The position numbers and the translations under genes are program-made. Positions 57,010 to 64,000 of a stretch of DNA of 64,000 bases are shown one piece after another (the stretch's first letter is position 1; the number at the start of each line of letters is the position of its first letter). Source of the stretch: Cobetia sp. cqz5-12 (GTDB lineage: Bacteria; Pseudomonadota; Gammaproteobacteria; Pseudomonadales; Halomonadaceae). The notes beneath the pieces are model-generated. The model was given only the letters and a program-made list of their open reading frames with translations. It did not search any database and was not told the DNA's origin. The stretch covers positions 2,695,876-2,759,875 of the forward strand of contig NZ_CP044522.1 of the NCBI RefSeq assembly GCF_016495405.1, given 5' to 3'.

Positions 57010-57849
57010 ATGACCCCATCGTCATCCCTTTCTCCCGGCAGCCTGCTCCATCACCTGCGCCAGACAGCGCCACTGGTGCACAACATCACCAACCATGTCG
57101 CCATGACGCCGACCGCCAACACTCTGCTGGCCATTGGTGCCTCCCCCTTGATGGCGCATGCACAGGAAGAAGCACAGGACATATCCACCATCAGCGCGGC
57201 GCTGTCGATCAATATCGGCACCCTCTCCCAAAGCTGGATCGAGGCAATGCAGCTGGCGGCGATGTATGCCCAACGTGAGGGTAAACCCTGGGTGCTGGAC
57301 CCCGTCGGCATCGGTGCCTCGCGCCTGCGCCACTATGCCTGCCGCGTATTGCTGGAGCATCACCCCAGCGTGATTCGCGCCAATGCCTCCGAGGTACTCG
57401 CACTGGCCGGTGAAACCAGCCAGAGTCGCGGCGTCGATAGTGGCGATGACAGTGAAGATGCAGTGGACCGCGCCAGCCGCGCCGCCATCTCTCTGGCGCG
57501 CACGCAGAACTGCGTGGTGGCGATGACCGGCGCCATCGATGTCGTCACTGATGGCAAGCGCGTGATTCGTGTCCGCGGTGGTCATGCCTTGATGGGGCGC
57601 GTCACCGCCATGGGCTGCGCGCTGAGCAGCGTGGTCGCCGCCTTCCTCGCCGCCTCACTCGACGGACATGACGACACCTTGCAGGCCACCGCCGCCGCGC
57701 TGGCCTGCTACGCCGAAGCCGGTGAGACGGCGGGCCAGTCAGTAGAGGGCCCGGGCAGCTTCGTGCCACGTTTCCTGGATGCCCTGTATACTCTCGACGC
57801 CGATTCCCCCCTGATTGCCTCTCGTCTGGAGCTGACCGATGTCACTTGA
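57010..57849 (+). CDS. thiM: Hydroxyethylthiazole kinase ThiM
   Basis: Thiamine salvage kinase (279 residues) phosphorylating 4-methyl-5-(2-hydroxyethyl)thiazole. Family motifs are PLVHNITNHVAMTPTANTLLAIGASPLMAHA near residue 21, NIGTLSQSWIEAM, PWVLDPVGIGASRLR, IRANASEVLALAG and the C-terminal GGHALMGRVTAMGCALSSVVAAF catalytic loop. I see no TPP riboswitch in the upstream gap (56803-57009). It overlaps thiE by 11 bases. Confidence 0.95.
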   Translation: MTPSSSLSPGSLLHHLRQTAPLVHNITNHVAMTPTANTLLAIGASPLMAHAQEEAQDISTISAALSINIGTLSQSWIEAMQLAAMYAQREGKPWVLDPVGIGASRLRHYACRVLLEHHPSVIRANASEVLALAGETSQSRGVDSGDDSEDAVDRASRAAISLARTQNCVVAMTGAIDVVTDGKRVIRVRGGHALMGRVTAMGCALSSVVAAFLAASLDGHDDTLQATAAALACYAEAGETAGQSVEGPGSFVPRFLDALYTLDADSPLIASRLELTDVT

Positions 57850-58462
57850 TCTATCCCTTTACCTGGTCACCGACCCCGCGCTGTGCGCCGAGCGCGGCCT
57901 GGAAGCCACCGTGATGGCCGCCGTGCGCGGCGGCGTCAGTGTCGTGCAGCTGCGCGACAAGCACGCCAGTGACGAGGAGATGATCGCCCAGGCCATCCGC
58001 CTCAAGGCGCTGCTGGACGAGTACGAGGTGCCGCTGATCATCAATGACCGTATCGAGGTCGCGCTGGCCAGTGGCGCCGATGGCCTGCACATCGGCCAGA
58101 GCGATGGCGACCCGATCGAGGCGCGCCGCCGGCTGGGCGATGACGTGCTGATCGGCCTGTCGGTGCAGACGCTTGAACAGCTCAAGGATGTCGATATCGA
58201 ACGCATCGACTATCTTGGCCTCGGCCCGGTGTATGCCACTCCCACCAAGCCGGACCACGCCGCACCGCTGGGCATTGAGGGACTCACCCAGCTGGTGCGC
58301 TCAAGCCCGCTGCCGACGGTCGCCATCGGCGGTATCTCGTTGGCCAATGCGGGAGACGTCATGAGCAGCGGCACCGACGGCCTCGCCGTGGTTTCGGCAT
58401 TGTGTTCTGCCGCCGACCCAGCTGCTGCCGCTCAGGAATTTCTGGCGCAATACCCATTCTGA
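57839..58462 (+). CDS. thiE: Thiamine-phosphate synthase ThiE
   Basis: Joins thiazole phosphate and HMP pyrophosphate to thiamine phosphate. The 207-residue TIM barrel has SLYLVTDPALC, GGVSVVQLRDKHASDEEMI near residue 35, LIINDRIEVALASGADGLHIGQSD near residue 66, YLGLGPVYATPTKPDHAAPLG near residue 127 and VAIGGIS. Translationally coupled to thiM; together they form a salvage unit that can use exogenous thiazole. Confidence 0.96.
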   Translation: MSLDLSLYLVTDPALCAERGLEATVMAAVRGGVSVVQLRDKHASDEEMIAQAIRLKALLDEYEVPLIINDRIEVALASGADGLHIGQSDGDPIEARRRLGDDVLIGLSVQTLEQLKDVDIERIDYLGLGPVYATPTKPDHAAPLGIEGLTQLVRSSPLPTVAIGGISLANAGDVMSSGTDGLAVVSALCSAADPAAAAQEFLAQYPF

Positions 58463-58484
58463 TCTGATCCTGCCCATCAGATAG

Positions 58485-58530
58485 AGACGACAACGCCCGC
58501 CATGGTCAGCCATGGCGGGCGTTGTCGTCT
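58485..58530. terminator. Bidirectional terminator between thiE and the ethanolamine permease
   Basis: A 21-bp perfect stem (arms 58485-58505 and 58510-58530) with a TCAG loop, containing ACAACGCCCGCCATGG, between convergent genes. Confidence 0.8.
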
Positions 58531-58555
58531 TTGCCAAAGATTCTGCCTGAGCGGA

Positions 58556-59962
58556 TCAGCTGGCCGCAAGATCACTCTCGGCATTGGCCACCAGCGCAAA
58601 CTCTTCCTCAGCGGTCTTCGCCACCAGCTGATGGCGGCTGAAGATGGCGTAGTAGGCGATGCCCACCACGAACAGCACCACGGTGTAGTTGAAGGCACGC
58701 GGATCGAAGGCATAGACCCCGGTCAGCGCGATCAGCGAGAGCACCAGCGCGATGGAGGAGGTCACGATGCCACCCGGCGTGCGATAGGGACGCGCCATCT
58801 GCGGCTGGCGCAGGCGTAACAGGATGTGGCTGGCGGCCATCAGTGCGTAGGAGACGGTCGCCCCCACCACCGCCATGCCCAGGATCAGATCGCCTTCACC
58901 GGTCAGCGAGACCAGGAAGCCGAAGACGCCCGGCACCACCAGCGCCCAGGACGGCGCCTTGCGCTTGCTGGTCAGCGACAGCGCCTTGGGCAGGTAGCCG
59001 GCTCGTGACAGCGCGAACACCAGACGGCTGTAGCCGTAGATGATCGAGAAGAACGAGGCCACCAGCCCGGCCAATGCCAGCACGTTGACCAGCGTCGCCA
59101 GTCCTTCGCTGCCAGTCGCGTTCAGCGCATCCACCAGCGGCACGGCACTGCTGCCGATCGCCTCGGCGCCCGCGGCGCCGGCCAACAGGAAGACGACGAG
59201 CACGGCGGTGAACATCAGAAACAGCATGGCGCCGATGATGCCACGCGGAACATCACGAGCCGGATTGCGCGATTCCTCTGCCGCCAGCGGCACCCCTTCC
59301 ACGGCCAGGAACAGCCACATGCCGAAGGGCAGCGCGGCCCAGATGCCATACCACCCATTGGGCATGAAATCGCTGGCGCCCCAGGCATCCGTCGGCGCGA
59401 TGTCGAACAGGCGGCTGCTGTCGAAATCACCGATCAGCGCGACCGCGGTGGCGATGATAGCGAACACCGCCAGGCCGCTGATCACCATCATCACCTTGAG
59501 CGCCTCGCCGACCCCCGCCAGGTGGATGCCGATGAACACCAGGTAGAAGATGGCGTAGATGATCGGGCCATTGATGCCCAGAAGCGACTCAACCGCGCTG
59601 CCGATGAAGATGACGATGGCCGCAGGTGCCAGCGCATATTCGATCAATACCGCAAGGCCGGTGAGATAGCCTCCTGCAGGCCCCATGGCCTGGCGCGCGA
59701 AGCTGTATCCGCCGCCGGCGGCGGGAATGGCCGCTGACATTTCCGCCAGCGACAGCACCAGTGCCAGATACATGATGCCCATCAGCAACGCTGCGATCGC
59801 GAAGCCGCCCCAGCCTGCCTCCGCGATACCGAAATTCCAGCCGGCGAAATCACCGGAGATCACATAGGAGACCCCGAGTCCCGCCAGCAGAATCCAGCCC
59901 GCCGTGCCCTTCTTCAACTGGCGTCTGGCCAGATAGTCCTGCTCTTTCGTGTCGCGAGTCAT
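58556..59962 (-). CDS. eat: Ethanolamine permease (APC family)
   Basis: A 468-residue, 12-helix amino-acid/polyamine/organocation transporter. N-terminal features are LKKGTAGWILLAGLGVSYVISGDFAGWNFGIAEAGWGGFAIAALLMG and AAIPAAGGGYSFARQAMGPAGGYLTGLAVLIEYALAPAAI, characteristic of the ethanolamine subgroup; VEGVPLAAEESRNPARDVPRGI is also conserved. It is 72 bases after eutC and completes the unit eutB-eutC-permease, so it likely supplies ethanolamine to the ammonia-lyase. Confidence 0.93.
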   Translation of the reverse strand: MTRDTKEQDYLARRQLKKGTAGWILLAGLGVSYVISGDFAGWNFGIAEAGWGGFAIAALLMGIMYLALVLSLAEMSAAIPAAGGGYSFARQAMGPAGGYLTGLAVLIEYALAPAAIVIFIGSAVESLLGINGPIIYAIFYLVFIGIHLAGVGEALKVMMVISGLAVFAIIATAVALIGDFDSSRLFDIAPTDAWGASDFMPNGWYGIWAALPFGMWLFLAVEGVPLAAEESRNPARDVPRGIIGAMLFLMFTAVLVVFLLAGAAGAEAIGSSAVPLVDALNATGSEGLATLVNVLALAGLVASFFSIIYGYSRLVFALSRAGYLPKALSLTSKRKAPSWALVVPGVFGFLVSLTGEGDLILGMAVVGATVSYALMAASHILLRLRQPQMARPYRTPGGIVTSSIALVLSLIALTGVYAFDPRAFNYTVVLFVVGIAYYAIFSRHQLVAKTAEEEFALVANAESDLAAS

Positions 59963-60034
59963 GGTGCCGCCTTGTTGCCGTCAAGTATTGTCATTGTTGG
60001 ATCGGGAGATTCCCGCTGATGCGCTGCCATCCCG

Positions 60035-60922
60035 TCAGGACAGCAGGAAGTTCTGGATACCGCCCCCGCTCTCCAGCGAGTTGTCGCCACTTCTGTCCTT
60101 GAGCCCCACCCCGGTGAGGCCGAGCTTGCGGGCCTCGCGCAGCAGGTAATGCAGACGCTGGGCAGCCATCGCGAAGTCGAGCCCTGCCGGGCGCACGTTG
60201 GAGATGCAGTTGCGACTGGCATCACTGAGGCCGACGCGCGGCTGCCAGGTGAGATATAGCCCGAGGCTGTCCGGTGAGCTGAGACCGGGGCGCTCGCCGA
60301 CCATCACCAGCACCGCCCGCGCCTTGAGTAGCTCACCGACCTCATCGCCGATCGCGACCCGTCCCTGCTCCACCACGCTGATCGGTGTCAGCGTCCAGGC
60401 ATCCGGACCATCCTCGGCAAGCGTTTCCAGCAATGCCGCGATGAAGGGCGCGGCGTTGTTCTGCACCGCCAGAGACGACAGCCCATCGACGATCACGATG
60501 GCCAGATCCGCAGGCTCCGGTGCGAGGCTCGACAATTGCTCACACGAGGCCTCATCGAGCCGTCGCCCGTAGTCGGGGCGTTGCAGATAGGTGGTGCGAT
60601 CCACGGCGCGACTGTGCAGATGCTGGATGTCCGGGGCGTTCTCGAGGGCGGGCAGCTGCTGGAGATCCTCGATCAGTCGGGGAATCTCCAGTGGCAGATG
60701 GACGGCGTCCTGCGCGCGGGCGTGCGCCAGCTGAAATTCCAGCGAGCGGTTGGTCGGCAGGCTGATGCCGGCGCGGCCCAGGCCGATGCGCGCATCCGTG
60801 AACTGCCCCAGCAGCTGCCAGGCATTGGGCGTGACGATGGCGGGCGAATCGCTGACAGCCTTTCCCTGCTGGCCCTCGCGAGCCGCGGATGGCGCATCAC
60901 TGGGGGAGGAGTCGTGGCTCAT
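60035..60922 (-). CDS. eutC: Ethanolamine ammonia-lyase small subunit EutC
   Basis: Light subunit (295 residues) of the adenosylcobalamin-dependent lyase that converts ethanolamine to acetaldehyde and ammonia. Landmarks are TDARIGLGRAGISLPTNRSLEFQLAHARAQDAVH near residue 37, RPDYGRRLDEAS, LAIVIVDGLSSLAVQNNAAPFI, VVMVGERPGLSSPDSLGLYLTWQPRVG and SDASRNCISNVRPAGL near the C-terminus. The start overlaps the eutB stop (ATGA). No microcompartment genes are present in this window. Confidence 0.96.
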   Translation of the reverse strand: MSHDSSPSDAPSAAREGQQGKAVSDSPAIVTPNAWQLLGQFTDARIGLGRAGISLPTNRSLEFQLAHARAQDAVHLPLEIPRLIEDLQQLPALENAPDIQHLHSRAVDRTTYLQRPDYGRRLDEASCEQLSSLAPEPADLAIVIVDGLSSLAVQNNAAPFIAALLETLAEDGPDAWTLTPISVVEQGRVAIGDEVGELLKARAVLVMVGERPGLSSPDSLGLYLTWQPRVGLSDASRNCISNVRPAGLDFAMAAQRLHYLLREARKLGLTGVGLKDRSGDNSLESGGGIQNFLLS

Positions 60923-62325
60923 GCCTCACCTCCGGATACCTGACGCAGGGAGTCGGCAAAGCAGGACGGCATGTCAGCGGGCAGCTTCTGCTGGGCGACA
61001 TCGGTGAAGATCTGCATCTCCTCGAGCCAGGCGGCGAATTCCGGCGCCGGGCCCAGGCCCAGCACCCGTCGTGCATAGAGGGCATCGTGGAAGGAGGTGG
61101 TCTGATAGTTGAGCATGATGTCATCGGAGCCGGGGATGCCCATGATGAAGTTGCAGCCCGCCACCCCGAGCAGCGTCAGCAGGGTATCCATGTCGTTCTG
61201 GTCGGCATCGGCATGATTGGTGTAGCAGATGTCACAGCCCATCGGCAGCCCCAGCAGCTTGCCGCAGAAATGGTCCTCAAGCCCCGCGCGGATGATCTCC
61301 TTGCCATTGAACAGATACTCGGGACCGATGAAGCCGACCACGGTGTTCACCAGCAACGGCGAGTACTTGCGGGCCACCGCATAGGCGCGCGCCTCACAGG
61401 TCTGCTGGTCCAGTCCGTGATGGGCATCGGCGGACAGCGCACTGCCCTGGCCGGTCTCGAAATACATCACGTTGTCGCCCACCGTGCCGCGCTTGAGTGA
61501 CAGCGCCGCCTGCTGCGCCTCCGCCAGCACGGAAAGCTCGACACCGAAGCTCTCGTTGGTGGCCTGGGTGCCGCCGATGGACTGGAAGACGAGATCCACC
61601 GGGGCGCCCTGCTCGATGCATTCAATGGTGTTGGTGACGTGGGTGAGCACGCAGGACTGGGTGGGAATCGAATACTTCTGGATCACCTCGTCCATCAGAC
61701 GCATCAGCTTGATGCTCTGGGCCACGTTGTCGGTGGCCGGATTGATGCCGATCACCGCGTCGCCGTTGCCGTAGAGCAGCCCATCGAGAATGCTGGCGGC
61801 GATGCCCGTGACATCATCAGTGGGATGGTTGGGCTGCAGGCGAGTCGAGAGATGGCCGCTCTTGCCGATGGTATTGCGAAAGGCCGTGACCACCTCGCAC
61901 TTCCTGGCGACCAGAATCAGATCCTGATTGCGCATCAGCTTGCTGACCGCGGCGGCCATTTCCGGGGTGATGCCGGCACGTACCTGCGCCAGCACCGCCG
62001 GCGTCGCGAGGTCACTCAGCAGCCAGTTGCGGAAGTCGCCGACGGTGAGATGCGCGATCGGCAGGAACGCCACCGGATCATGCTCATCGATGATCAAGCG
62101 GGTGATGTCGTCCTGTTCGTAGGGAATCAGCACGTCTTCGAGGAAGGTCTTGAGAGGCAACTCCGCCAGACACAGCTGAGCGACGACTCGCTCCTCAGCG
62201 GTTTCCGCGATCACGCCAGCAAGACGATCTCCGGAGCGGGCGGGCGTCGCCTTGGCCATCAGCTCCGCCAGACTGGCGAAACGATGGACCTGACTGCCCA
62301 GGGTATAACGGTACTCGCGGCTCAT
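60919..62325 (-). CDS. eutB: Ethanolamine ammonia-lyase large subunit EutB
   Basis: Catalytic large subunit of 468 residues. Features include YRYTLGSQVHRFASLAELMAKATPARSGDRLAG at the N-terminus, ITRLIIDEHDPVAF, TRLQPNHPTDDVTGIAASILDGLLYGNGDAVIGINPATDN near residue 181, HVTNTIECIEQGAPVDLVFQSIGGTQATNESFGV and MGCDICYTNHADADQNDMD. Use of ethanolamine as carbon and nitrogen source is inferred; cobalamin supply genes are not in the window. Confidence 0.97.
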   Translation of the reverse strand: MSREYRYTLGSQVHRFASLAELMAKATPARSGDRLAGVIAETAEERVVAQLCLAELPLKTFLEDVLIPYEQDDITRLIIDEHDPVAFLPIAHLTVGDFRNWLLSDLATPAVLAQVRAGITPEMAAAVSKLMRNQDLILVARKCEVVTAFRNTIGKSGHLSTRLQPNHPTDDVTGIAASILDGLLYGNGDAVIGINPATDNVAQSIKLMRLMDEVIQKYSIPTQSCVLTHVTNTIECIEQGAPVDLVFQSIGGTQATNESFGVELSVLAEAQQAALSLKRGTVGDNVMYFETGQGSALSADAHHGLDQQTCEARAYAVARKYSPLLVNTVVGFIGPEYLFNGKEIIRAGLEDHFCGKLLGLPMGCDICYTNHADADQNDMDTLLTLLGVAGCNFIMGIPGSDDIMLNYQTTSFHDALYARRVLGLGPAPEFAAWLEEMQIFTDVAQQKLPADMPSCFADSLRQVSGGEA

Positions 62326-62370
62326 GGGAAATTCCTTGCACTGACAGATGTCATTTCATCTCAGTCGGTT

Positions 62371-62386
62371 TGCAGGAATCACGCCA
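62371..62386 (-). promoter_or_regulatory. Weak sigma54-like element before eutB
   Basis: The minus strand reads TGGCGTGATTCCTGCA, with the invariant GG and GC dinucleotides at correct -24/-12 spacing but three mismatches to TGGCAC-N5-TTGCA. It lies 46 bases before the eutB start. Low confidence. Confidence 0.28.
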
Positions 62387-62621
62387 ATTTCTTCAGGCCC
62401 CTCTTTGGTCCTGCATAGGCCTGCAGACCCCACGCTGCGAGACGTGTCTGCATGACTGACACGCCTAGACGGCGAGAGTGAACATCGCCGCGGCGACACC
62501 CCTCGCACCAGTTTGGCGCGCCTTCAGTCATTCGCGAACGGATGCGAGCAGACAGATGCTGCCAATTGGTGCGCTCGCCCAGTCATGCCGCGTGAGATGG
62601 GACAAGTGCATCGGCGCCGGA

Positions 62622-63554
62622 TCAGCGACGTGTGCCTCCCAGCTCCGTGATGATCGCCTCGCGCTGCTTGAGCGAGGCCACCCCGGCATCGCCCAGCTTG
62701 CTGGCCACCTCGCTGAGCAGGCCTTCGGCGAGGAACATGAAGGCGCTCATGCTGTTGCTGTAGAAGAGGCTGTGATTGGGCACATGGAAACTGTGGCGCG
62801 CCAGCGGCTCCAGCGGAGAGCTGGACGAGTCGGTCAACGCGATCACCGCGACGCCGCGCTTCACCGCCACCTCGGCGCAGGCCACCACGCTTGGGGTATA
62901 GGGGAAGCAGCTCGCCACCACCAGCACGTCATCGGCCGTCAGCTGGGCCAGCGCATCCGCCACGCCCTGACGACTGGCATCCAGCGGCGACACGTCCGGG
63001 CGCAGCATGCCAAGTCCATAGGCCATGAACAGTGCCAGAGAATTGAACTGACGCATGCCATGCACGCGCACGCGCGGTGCCTCGGCCAGCAAGGTGGTCG
63101 CGGCCTCGAAGTCCGCGGCGTCCACCCTCTCGAGCATGCCGAGGATGTTGGCGCTTTCCTGACGCCCCAGTCGTGCCAGCTGTGCCATGGCACCACTGTC
63201 GGCATCACGTGACGAGAGTCGCGCCGCCTGCTGACTGTAGAAGTGCTCGCCGTCCGTCACTGCCTGACGGAAGACATCCTGAAACCGGCTGAAGCCCTCG
63301 TAACCCAGCCGCTGGGCCAGACGCGAGAAGGTCGAGGCATTCACACCGGTCAATTCCGCCAGCTGGCTGATGGAAGACACCGCCGTGCGCTGCGGCGATT
63401 CGATCAGCACGGCCAGCACGCGTCGGGAACTCGCGCCGAGGCGGATCTCCACTTCACGGCGATCGATCGCCACCAGCAGCTGTTTCAACCCTTCCAGGGT
63501 TTCCGGCGGCGAATCAGGGGATGCGGGCCCGGGGGCTTGGGAGGATGGGGGCAT
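62622..63554 (-). CDS. RpiR/MurR-family transcriptional regulator (HTH + SIS)
   Basis: A 310-residue regulator: N-terminal HTH_6 domain (RVLAVLIESPQRTAVSSISQLAELTGVNASTFSRLAQRLGYEGFSRFQDVFRQA) and a C-terminal SIS sugar-phosphate-isomerase domain (RVRVHGMRQFNSLALFMAYGL, DDVLVVASCFPYTPSVVACAEVAVKRGVAVIALTDSSSSPLEPLA). The start has an AAGGAGG site; the frame stays open upstream but would cross the operator. It is divergent from a class III aminotransferase, which is its probable target. Ligands of the family include phosphosugars but also amino-acid-like compounds. Confidence 0.92.
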   Translation of the reverse strand: MPPSSQAPGPASPDSPPETLEGLKQLLVAIDRREVEIRLGASSRRVLAVLIESPQRTAVSSISQLAELTGVNASTFSRLAQRLGYEGFSRFQDVFRQAVTDGEHFYSQQAARLSSRDADSGAMAQLARLGRQESANILGMLERVDAADFEAATTLLAEAPRVRVHGMRQFNSLALFMAYGLGMLRPDVSPLDASRQGVADALAQLTADDVLVVASCFPYTPSVVACAEVAVKRGVAVIALTDSSSSPLEPLARHSFHVPNHSLFYSNSMSAFMFLAEGLLSEVASKLGDAGVASLKQREAIITELGGTRR

Positions 63555-63633
63555 GGGATGCCTCCTTGGCAAGGGACAGATGGCGGCAACGGTAGCATCT
63601 CTGACCGGTCGAGTCCGAAGGCACAGGCGATTA

Positions 63634-63654
63634 TATGCAATGACTGATTGCATA
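63634..63654. promoter_or_regulatory. Inverted-repeat operator between the RpiR and aminotransferase genes
   Basis: Arms TATGCAAT (63634-63641) and ATTGCATA (63647-63654) flank a 5-base spacer; the words ATGCA and TTTGCAT recur a few bases downstream (63663-63681). A likely RpiR binding site overlapping the promoter of the aminotransferase. Confidence 0.6.
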
Positions 63655-63714
63655 AAACATAAATGCACTACATATTTGCATAACACTCTCGCACCCCTGC
63701 CCCTCGGAGCCCGC

Positions 63715-64000
63715 ATGAGCCACGTACTGCATCGCAACCTCAATCAGGAATACCCCACCGCCGTGCAGGGTGATGGCCCTTACATCGTCGATCGAGAGGG
63801 TCGCCGTTATCTGGATGCCAGCGGTGGCGCTGCCGTGTCCTGCCTGGGGCACAGCGACGAGACTGTGGCACAGGCCATCAAGGACCAGGTCAGCCAGCTG
63901 GCCTATGCGCATACCTCATTCTTCACCAGCGAGCCGATGGAGCAGCTGGCCGACTTCCTCATCGAGCGCGCTCCCGAGGGGCTCGAGTCCGTCTACTTCG
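63715..64000 (+). CDS. Class III aminotransferase (partial, C-terminus outside window)
   Basis: The first 95 residues of a pyridoxal-phosphate enzyme of the acetylornithine/beta-alanine/omega-aminotransferase class: NLNQEYPTAVQGDGPYIVDREGRRYLDASGGAAVSCLGHSDETVAQAIKDQ, then LAYAHTSFFTSEPMEQLADFLIERAP, which form the small N-terminal domain typical of the class. The catalytic Lys lies beyond the window. The start is the ATG at 63715; a CGGAG-like site lies 7-10 bases upstream. Divergent from the RpiR regulator, which may control it. Confidence 0.87.
   Translation, partial: MSHVLHRNLNQEYPTAVQGDGPYIVDREGRRYLDASGGAAVSCLGHSDETVAQAIKDQVSQLAYAHTSFFTSEPMEQLADFLIERAPEGLESVYF

Overview
The window is a GC-rich (about 60% by eye), densely packed gammaproteobacterial chromosome segment. 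Gene content (DctPQM TRAP transporter, ZnuABC/FolE2, urt-ure locus, quaternary-amine transport, ethanolamine use) and protein style suggest a halophilic marine bacterium of the Halomonadaceae (Halomonas/Cobetia type). This placement is inferred from gene content only. I saw no rRNA, tRNA, CRISPR array, prophage or complete insertion sequence.

Layout. 0-2.3 kb: TRAP transporter dctP-dctQ-dctM (dctM cut by the left edge), with a 14-bp palindrome between a possible -35 and -10. 2.7-10.8 kb: a zinc-starvation cluster. It has folE2, a SnoaL/DUF4440-like gene and znuA on the minus strand and znuCB on the plus strand, with a Zur-like box between znuA and znuC. A COG0523 metal-chaperone GTPase has its own, weaker Zur-like box. 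A MarR regulator with two near-identical 18-bp operators, an EamA exporter and an FMN reductase are embedded here. 10.9-23.3 kb: one long minus-strand nitrogen unit, urtABCDE-ureDABC-ureEFG-hupE. It is headed by a near-consensus sigma54 promoter and two upstream NtrC-like sites and closed by a rho-independent terminator.

23.7-44 kb: an accessory region of methylated-compound and osmolyte metabolism. It holds a MetV/MetF-like methylenetetrahydrofolate reductase pair, a LysR regulator, a HalD/BesD-like 2-oxoglutarate oxygenase, a DddP-like M24 protein and a CoA-acylating semialdehyde dehydrogenase (MmsA/DddC family). Next come a nitrilase-family hydrolase, a PrpD-family protein and a complete OpuB/ProU-type ABC transporter with two different substrate-binding proteins, one of them strikingly AT-rich. 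Divergent from the transporter is a two-gene pair matching TmpA/TmpB, which converts trimethylaminoethylphosphonate to glycine betaine and phosphate. Together these suggest import and breakdown of quaternary ammonium (or sulfonium) compounds, feeding C1 units to folate and C3 semialdehydes to CoA thioesters. The substrates of the 26-30 kb genes are not established.

44-64 kb: a haloacid-dehalogenase-like hydrolase; an IclR regulator with a palindromic operator in front of an EmrB/EmrA-type efflux pair; a Fur-box-preceded siderophore-type ABC transporter followed by a small membrane protein and two tandem Lin0512-family proteins; a YghX-like dienelactone hydrolase; a secreted nuclease with a ComEA-like tail; thiM-thiE; an ethanolamine unit (eutB-eutC-permease); and an RpiR regulator divergent from a class III aminotransferase cut by the right edge.

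Starts were moved inside longer open frames where a ribosome-binding site, signal peptide or operator position argued for it. These choices are stated per gene. All operator and promoter calls are by eye.
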